Shown: positions 58,340 through 64,000 of the stretch, piece after piece
Position numbering within the stretch: the stretch's first letter is position 1
Layout of the letters: each line of letters starts with the position of its first letter
DNA from: Ectocarpus siliculosus
Taxonomy: Eukaryota; Sar; Phaeophyceae; Ectocarpales; Ectocarpaceae
Assembly (NCBI GenBank): GCA_000310025.1
Contig: FN649748.1
Coordinates: forward strand, 3,216,381-3,280,380
Direction of reading: 5' to 3'
DNA length: 64,000 bases
Notes under the pieces: model-generated
The model's database searches: none
Told to the model about the DNA's origin: nothing
Seen by the model: the letters and a program-made list of their open reading frames with translations, nothing else
Translations under genes and position numbers: made by a program

Positions 58340-61300
58340 ATGGACCAGGGGAGCGGCCGCAGATTAAAGGATGCCCTAGACGGAATGGAGTATGCCGTGC
58401 GAGAGCCTAGCTTGAGGCAGCTGCGCAGGGTGGCATTCATCAGCGCGGTGCCCTTTGTGGGCTTCGGGATCATGGACAACGCCATCATGATCGTGGTGAG
58501 TTGATTTGACGTCCATTGTCTTTGAGTCTTGAAATGAAGAGCGCTACAGAATACACCATCCTCCCTGTACAACCCGGATGCTAACATCGCAACCAATGCA
58601 TTTGTGCACCATGTTTTAGGGTTGATGTTTAGGTTCTCCTAAACTAAGGGGCGTTGCCTCACAGTTGTCTACCCCCAGTAGGCCTGTTTCAGCTGTATGC
58701 CGTCTTCCCTGCATGTGACAGTGCAGACAGGTGCACGCAGTGTCTGCAGGCACACCACCTATTGAGGAGAGAAGAGCAGCGGCGGAGTCTCGAACGGCAG
58801 CTCTTATCTTTCGACCCCGCTCTGCCGCGTGTGCAGCCAATCAATGCGGTTGAACAGTTTTTGGTTCAGTAACTGGAAGAGGGCTTGAGGAGAACACGGA
58901 ATATGTGGGACGGTTTCTCGAGCTCGGGAGAGTTCGGTGACTAAAGCATTACGGTCGCAAAGAGCAAGGAAACAAGCCCCGCTGCCCCCCCCCCCCCGCC
59001 CCCCTTACCATATTTTTTCGCAGGCTGGTGAGTACATTGACATGACGGTGGGAATCGCCATGGGCATATCCACCATGGCCGCGGCCGCTCTTGGCAACAC
59101 CATCAGCGATGTCGCTGGCGTGGGGTTGGGGGGTGTCATCGAGAACTTGGCCACGAGGCTTGGACTACCCCCGTCTAAGCTGTCCAGGTGTGCGAGGGAT
59201 CTGTGCGTTGGTATCACGGTGCCATCATGAAGTACAGCGTAGGAATGAGAGGGGAAGCGCTTAGAGTTGGTATCACGGTGTAGAGTTTTGCGAAGAGGGG
59301 TACCATCGACTCTTGGCGGGAGCGCTCCTCACAAGGGTGTCTGTCGTACTACATGCGGAGGGGGCCGAAAACGATCGACCACGACAGGGGGAGCGGCGTT
59401 GTTTCACGGCATTTTTTATATATCCACAGCTCTTGCAACTGCCCTGCACTTCCCGATTGTGGTCAGGGGTTGTCCTAGAATAGTCGTCACAAATACCCTT
59501 GCTCCTCAACGTTCGAGAGGTGGAAGATACATGACGCATCCACCGTTTCTGGGATTCATGGAAGGAAAAACGGTGTGGGGACGAAACCACTTTGACCGCC
59601 ATACCTGGCTTGCTTCTCTCGCCTTCCCATAGGGTGGTGCAAATTCTGAGGAAGCTTTCCCTTCAGTGATGCGCTGTACATGTATGTGCGTGGAGCCAGC
59701 CATACGCTTGCAACGAGAGATGACGAGCTCCACTTTTTGGCCCCCAATTCAGAAGAAAGAGCAAAAGATGGCCTTGTCCGTTCGCCTTGTTTTTGCAGTC
59801 GATAGAGGGCAATCTCGAAGCCCTGCCCATAGACTGATAGCCCAAGGAGAAATCTCTGTACGCTCCTTTCTCGACGGAGGCTGCGGGGTGAAACCTCCCC
59901 TCTGCTGCGCTCTCGCTTGCCTTGGCTCTGACTTGGAACTATGCCGACGTTTTCCGCAGGGCGCAGATGCTGCTGCAAACGACCCGCACAGCTGGGCTGG
60001 TCGGGTCTGCCGTTGGGGTCCTGGTGGGCTGTCTCATCGGCATGTTCCCGCTGTTCTTCATGCCTGATCCCGAGGTGATGGAAGCGGTCAAGAGAAAAGA
60101 AAAGGTGAGGAGGTTCCTTCGCAGGCGGGAGGTTTCGATAAACTGATCTTTCAACGATGAGCAAGACCGCACCGCGTTGTCGCCGCCTCTCGATGTTGCC
60201 ATCCACTTGGTGCGTGTCGTGTTATTGTTCTTGCGGGCACGCGTCTTGGGCCATCGGTTAGTGTTATTTTTTACAACGCCGCACCAACAAGGCACGCAGG
60301 TTATTTTCCGTCTGCGTTCCTTCTGAGGTGTGCTTGCCCTCTACCAGTCTTAGCTTCAATAGTTGTAGCCCAGTCTTTCGTTTTGCTCTTGTGCAGCGTT
60401 TACCAGGTTCGTATTTTTTGGTAAGTTTGGGTGCGGCCTTGTCTCTCGGTGGGTCGCTCGAAGCTTGTTTCTTCTTGTTTTGCGATGCCGGGCTTCGGTG
60501 GGCGATATTCAACGTTGTAGCTCGCCTCCCTCGGGAGTGACCCAACAATGGTGCCAAGGAACCCTGTCAACCAAACGTAGACACTGGTCTTGTTGTTTTT
60601 GTCAACTTCAGAATGACTGTTCCGCGCACGGTGGTGTTGATGGTCGCATTCCACGTTGCCCGCTGGTGTGGTTTTTTACCGCTGCTGCTTTGAGGCGGGT
60701 AGTAATAATTAACCATTCTTGCCCGCTTGTTTTCGGCTACTATAGGACCCCCCCCCCCCCCCGATCTCAACGCCACTTAAAATTGCTTGAGCTATCGAGA
60801 GCCGAAGCTGCAACCGTCTTGTAGCTTTAATAGCGTTGGATACCCGGTAGCCATAATTTAGCGCAACATCCCAAACGGAGAGAAGTAGGAGATCTTGAAT
60901 ACCAGAGTGGTGCCGCCGCCCTCCCTTCGTTGCTCGTGTTGTGACGCCTCTGCCCGCGACTGTGACGGTAGATTGTAGGGCTTGTCGACGCTGTGGTGGA
61001 AGAGGCGGCCGCTTTCCTCTCGGCGACTAGCGCTACCCTCTTCATCTTGGACAGGGAACACGAGATGTTGTGGGCCAGGAGAAGAGGGGCGCCGGGGACT
61101 CCTAATGCGGGAGCCCTGCAGGTGAGAGCGGAGCGAAAAGCACACGAGGAGCTCGTGTCCAATGTGCCGAGATAATCAGTTTTGGCCGTTTGATTGGAAG
61201 AATGTGCCGTCCTGCCGGTTGGGTTTGTGTTTGCGTATTCTAGATGCTGTTGCGGGTTTGTGAGTGGAGAGGCGGTTGCCAGCTGTACAAGGAGCAGCAC

Positions 61301-63824
61301 TTCGGAACGTGTCGAACTATTGTGAGTGTGTGCCGAACAGCTGTAGTCACTCGCACTCGTGAGTGATTACGAGTCCGGCATCGAGGAGGTCAGGTTGCTC
61401 ACTGCTATACCACGACTCCTTTGGAGAAACCCGTCCCAACCGTTGCAGACAACGCGCGGTTGCATCTTCGCACCCGTGCACGCACCTGACCGCCCACCGC
61501 CTCCATTCTTATCATCGGGTCTACATGTCGCACGATATGGATATTTTTCGTCCTTGACCTCCTGCTTTTCTGGTCTGATATTGTACATGTCACCCAGGAC
61601 CTCAAGATCGAGCTTGCACACCGCGGGGCGGTGTCCGACGCCGCGCGCAACGGGGAGCCCGTGATCATGCCGGCCGGGGCGGGGGGCGCGGCACCTTCGA
61701 TGCTGTGCATGCCCGTCTACGGTGCGGACGGGCTTGTCGCCGGAGTCGTCCAGGTTGTGGGAAAGAGATCGAACGGAAAGGCTCTCGACAGCGGGTGAGA
61801 GGGGGGGGGTTCCGTTGCATCCGGCCGCCACGGCGTGATCAAGCTGGAGCTTGAGTGGGTGTCGAGTCTGGCCATGTCCCATCGCTCCCGTCAACGTTTT
61901 CGCAGGGGCCGTTCCTCTCTCAGCACCGTGCTTTTTTTTTTGCAGCGTTATGGAAGGGGAGCCGGCTTGATATCGGAGCCACCCTGGTCGTGGGAAAGAC
62001 CGATTTGGCGGAGGAAGGGGTTACAGGGGGCCTTCGAGCAAAGGGGGGTTTAAGCAAAAAGTGTATGTGACGTCCAACACCTTCAACTGCTACTCTTGAC
62101 GTCAAAGTTTGAGTGAAAAAATCGGGCGAGCAAAGGGGTCGCTTCGTAGGGTACCCAAGAAATACACACTGCGATACTTTCTCATGTTTGAGCGATGGCT
62201 TTGGTTCAAGCACGCCTGTGCGCACACCGCCTCTAACGTATGCATACCTGCCTCCGGTTTGTGGTTGATCGATCTTTTTGGGAACCCCCCGGTTTTCGTG
62301 ACGAATTTCCTTCTCGAAGCGTCCGCGCTGCTGGCGTGGTGTTTGTGGTTACTGGTCGTCGTTGTGTGATCATCTCGACTGCTTGGAGTCACCTGCTCAG
62401 CGTCACGGCTGCGGGTGCTAGAAGCCCTGGTGCCTGTTTTCACATCTCTCACCCTCTGTGTATATCGTGTGTATAGCCTTAGTCGGATGTGTTTTTTTTA
62501 CGTTGCCCGTTTTTTTTCTCTGTCGTGGCGGCGTCAAGTTCGTCCTGTTTCATTCATCTGTTGTTTTTTAGCTTGATAACTGAAGCTGCGAAGGAAGTAT
62601 GAAACAAAGCCTTGCCTGCTGTCCGCGCTCCGCCTTTTCCTTGGTTTTAGTTATCGCCTGTTCTGGATTCAACGGATCACTTGTGCTGCTGCCCGTTCTT
62701 GACACTCTTGCCACAAACTCACGCCATGCCTGGTGTTGTCGTGTGTCTGCCGTGTGACTTGACTCCCAGTTTCACCGCTGACGATGCGAAGGATCTGTCG
62801 GCTCTCTGCTCGCACATCAGCGTAGCCCTGGAAAACATCAAGCGCGCTGACGAAGCCGATGAGGTAAAAAAAAAATATGCCATACCGGATAAAGCACGGT
62901 GGAATACACAGAGTGGTGTCTACGGGTGGTTGTCCTAGTATGGCGCCACCGTGTCCGTGCTGTGTCACCAGCTCGCGGTGGAGAGCACCGGCGGGCATTT
63001 GTACTGGATGCAGTTGGTGCCGTGCCGAAAAGGGCTCATGAGATGGGCGGCCACACTAGCAGTTGTCACACGGTTGTGTTTTTTTTTGTTCGTGAGTTTT
63101 TTTATGTATTGACTGTTTATTATAGGGATGGCAGGTGTATCCCGTAGGCGCTCGGATTCGTTGTTCGGTTCCCCGGAGTGCGTGGCATCCCGTTGCTCCG
63201 AAGCGTCTAGCCTGGCACGACATCGCTTTGCGCACACCCATCATACTACAGTCTCGACGCTTGTGTTTGTAGTAGACGCTGATAGCGAGCGTGTGGGGCT
63301 CTGTTTCCCCCTACGGGAGTATCTCGTCGTTTTCAAAATGTCGATTAGGTAGTGTTTGTTTGCCATGAAGCACCTGGGCTGCTTTAACTCCTGAGCGTTG
63401 CAGCACCGCAAAAAACTTGGCCTCGTGGAGACTTGTTTTTTGCACCCATGTTTAAGATCATTATTATTATTCCGTCGCATTTCTTCACTCCCACGCAATG
63501 AAGGGCTCAAGGCTGGTGGTTTCCCTCGCTTGAGTCGTTTTTCCTACCTCAATCGTGCTAAAGATTCAATGTGTGGCTCTTTAACTTGGTTTCGTTTTTT
63601 CCCACGGTGCGTCCATCATGCGTGCGGTTTCACTGCCGCTGTCCCAGGTGGATCTTCGCGAGACGATCTCGCTCATGCAGTCGTACGGAGGGGTGAAGCA
63701 GCACCCCTTTCCCCAGCATCGATCGAACAGCGCGCGAATCGCTCCCTGCGCCACCGGGAAAACCGCCGGCATTGGCGGCGGGGGCGGCGGCGTTATCGCG
63801 AAGGACGTAGTTCCGGGAAAATAG
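58340..63824 (+). CDS. TMEM65-family membrane protein fused to a GAF domain
   Basis: Exons: 58340-58495, 59024-59187, 59960-60104, 60979-61121, 61598-61794, 62770-62863 and 63648-63824. Phases close within 58340-60104 and within 60979-63824. The link 60104 to 60979 is off by one base, so a small exon or another splice site is missing there. The first three exons match TMEM65, known in animals as an inner mitochondrial membrane protein: AVPFVGFGIMDNAIMIV, then MGISTMAAAALGNTISDVAG, LATRLGL and LVGCLIGMFPLFF, giving three hydrophobic segments. Exons 4-6 read as a GAF ligand/sensor domain: FLSATSATLFILDRE, AHRGAVSDAARNGEPVIMP, SMLCMPVYGADGLVAGVVQV and a final helix FTADDAKDLSALCSHISVAL. The last exon is short and Gly-rich. 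The ATG at 58340 is the first possible start; an upstream exon with a mitochondrial signal is likely, and an acceptor-like cttcaag ends at 58339. Confidence 0.8.
60105..60978 (+). other. Intron region where an exon of the TMEM65-GAF gene may be missing
   Basis: The exon before ends in phase 0, but the next needs one leading base. A candidate 19-base exon (60611-60629, after caacttcag) would close the frame but has a weak donor. A C run at 60748-60762 resembles the poly-C tracts that precede acceptors elsewhere in the window, yet no clear exon follows it. Confidence 0.35.
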
Positions 63825-64000
63825 CACCCGTGCACGGATTTGTCTGTTATCTATGCCCAGTTGTGGGACAAAGACGCGCTTGTTATGAACGAAGTTTATG
63901 GATGTATGTATTGCATGGCTTTTGGCCGGCGACGTTCTATTTGTCGTTGCGGTTTTGTTGCAGCATGAATGTGTATTGTTCTTTGGATTCGATCGCTCGT

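Overview
This is nuclear DNA from an intron-rich eukaryote. The genes are split into many short exons with GT..AG introns of about 0.1-4 kb. The coding exons are GC-rich and low-complexity (poly-Gly, poly-Ala, poly-Gln). The intergenic space is large and full of degraded LINE, Helitron and MITE-type sequence. A stramenopile, most likely a brown alga of the Ectocarpus type, fits best, but that is inference from gene style and not proven by any single gene. The sequence is a draft assembly with two 100-N gaps, at 10866-10965 and 42883-42982.

Layout. (1) 0.4-7.1 kb, + strand: an SGF29-like tandem-Tudor chromatin reader whose last two exons add a forkhead-like winged helix. A Gly-rich ORF lies just upstream and may be its 5' exons. 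(2) 7.1-13.3 kb: non-coding, one gap. (3) 13.3-19.1 kb, - strand: a six-exon RING-finger protein with a long Ala/Arg/Glu-rich coiled-coil tail. (4) 19.1-28.3 kb: repeat-rich, with one small zinc-motif gene on the - strand near 23-23.9 kb. (5) 28.3-36.2 kb, - strand: a multi-exon non-RD protein kinase with a helical N-terminus and a PGY-repeat C-terminal tail. (6) 36.2-40.8 kb: no gene recognised. (7) 40.8-50.8 kb, - strand: a GT61-type glycosyltransferase with an N-terminal membrane anchor. Its introns hold a TIR element, LINE debris and a misassembled gap. A small uncertain ORF is divergent from it. (8) 51.5-57.7 kb: two copies of a LINE remnant, a dead Helitron replicase/helicase and a duplicated purine-rich repeat. 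(9) 58.3-63.8 kb, + strand: a TMEM65-family membrane protein with a GAF domain appended.

The genes do not form an operon or an evident pathway. The most unusual items are the two domain fusions (SGF29 plus forkhead-like; TMEM65 plus GAF), long poly-C tracts just upstream of 3' splice sites in at least six introns, a strongly over-represented short motif (TACTGCTGT), a TIR element with sub-terminal repeats, and proof from the sequence itself that the second gap is a false duplication of about 1 kb.

Exon borders were set by hand from splice consensus and codon phase. Where phase closes between neighbouring exons this is stated; unresolved joins are stated too.
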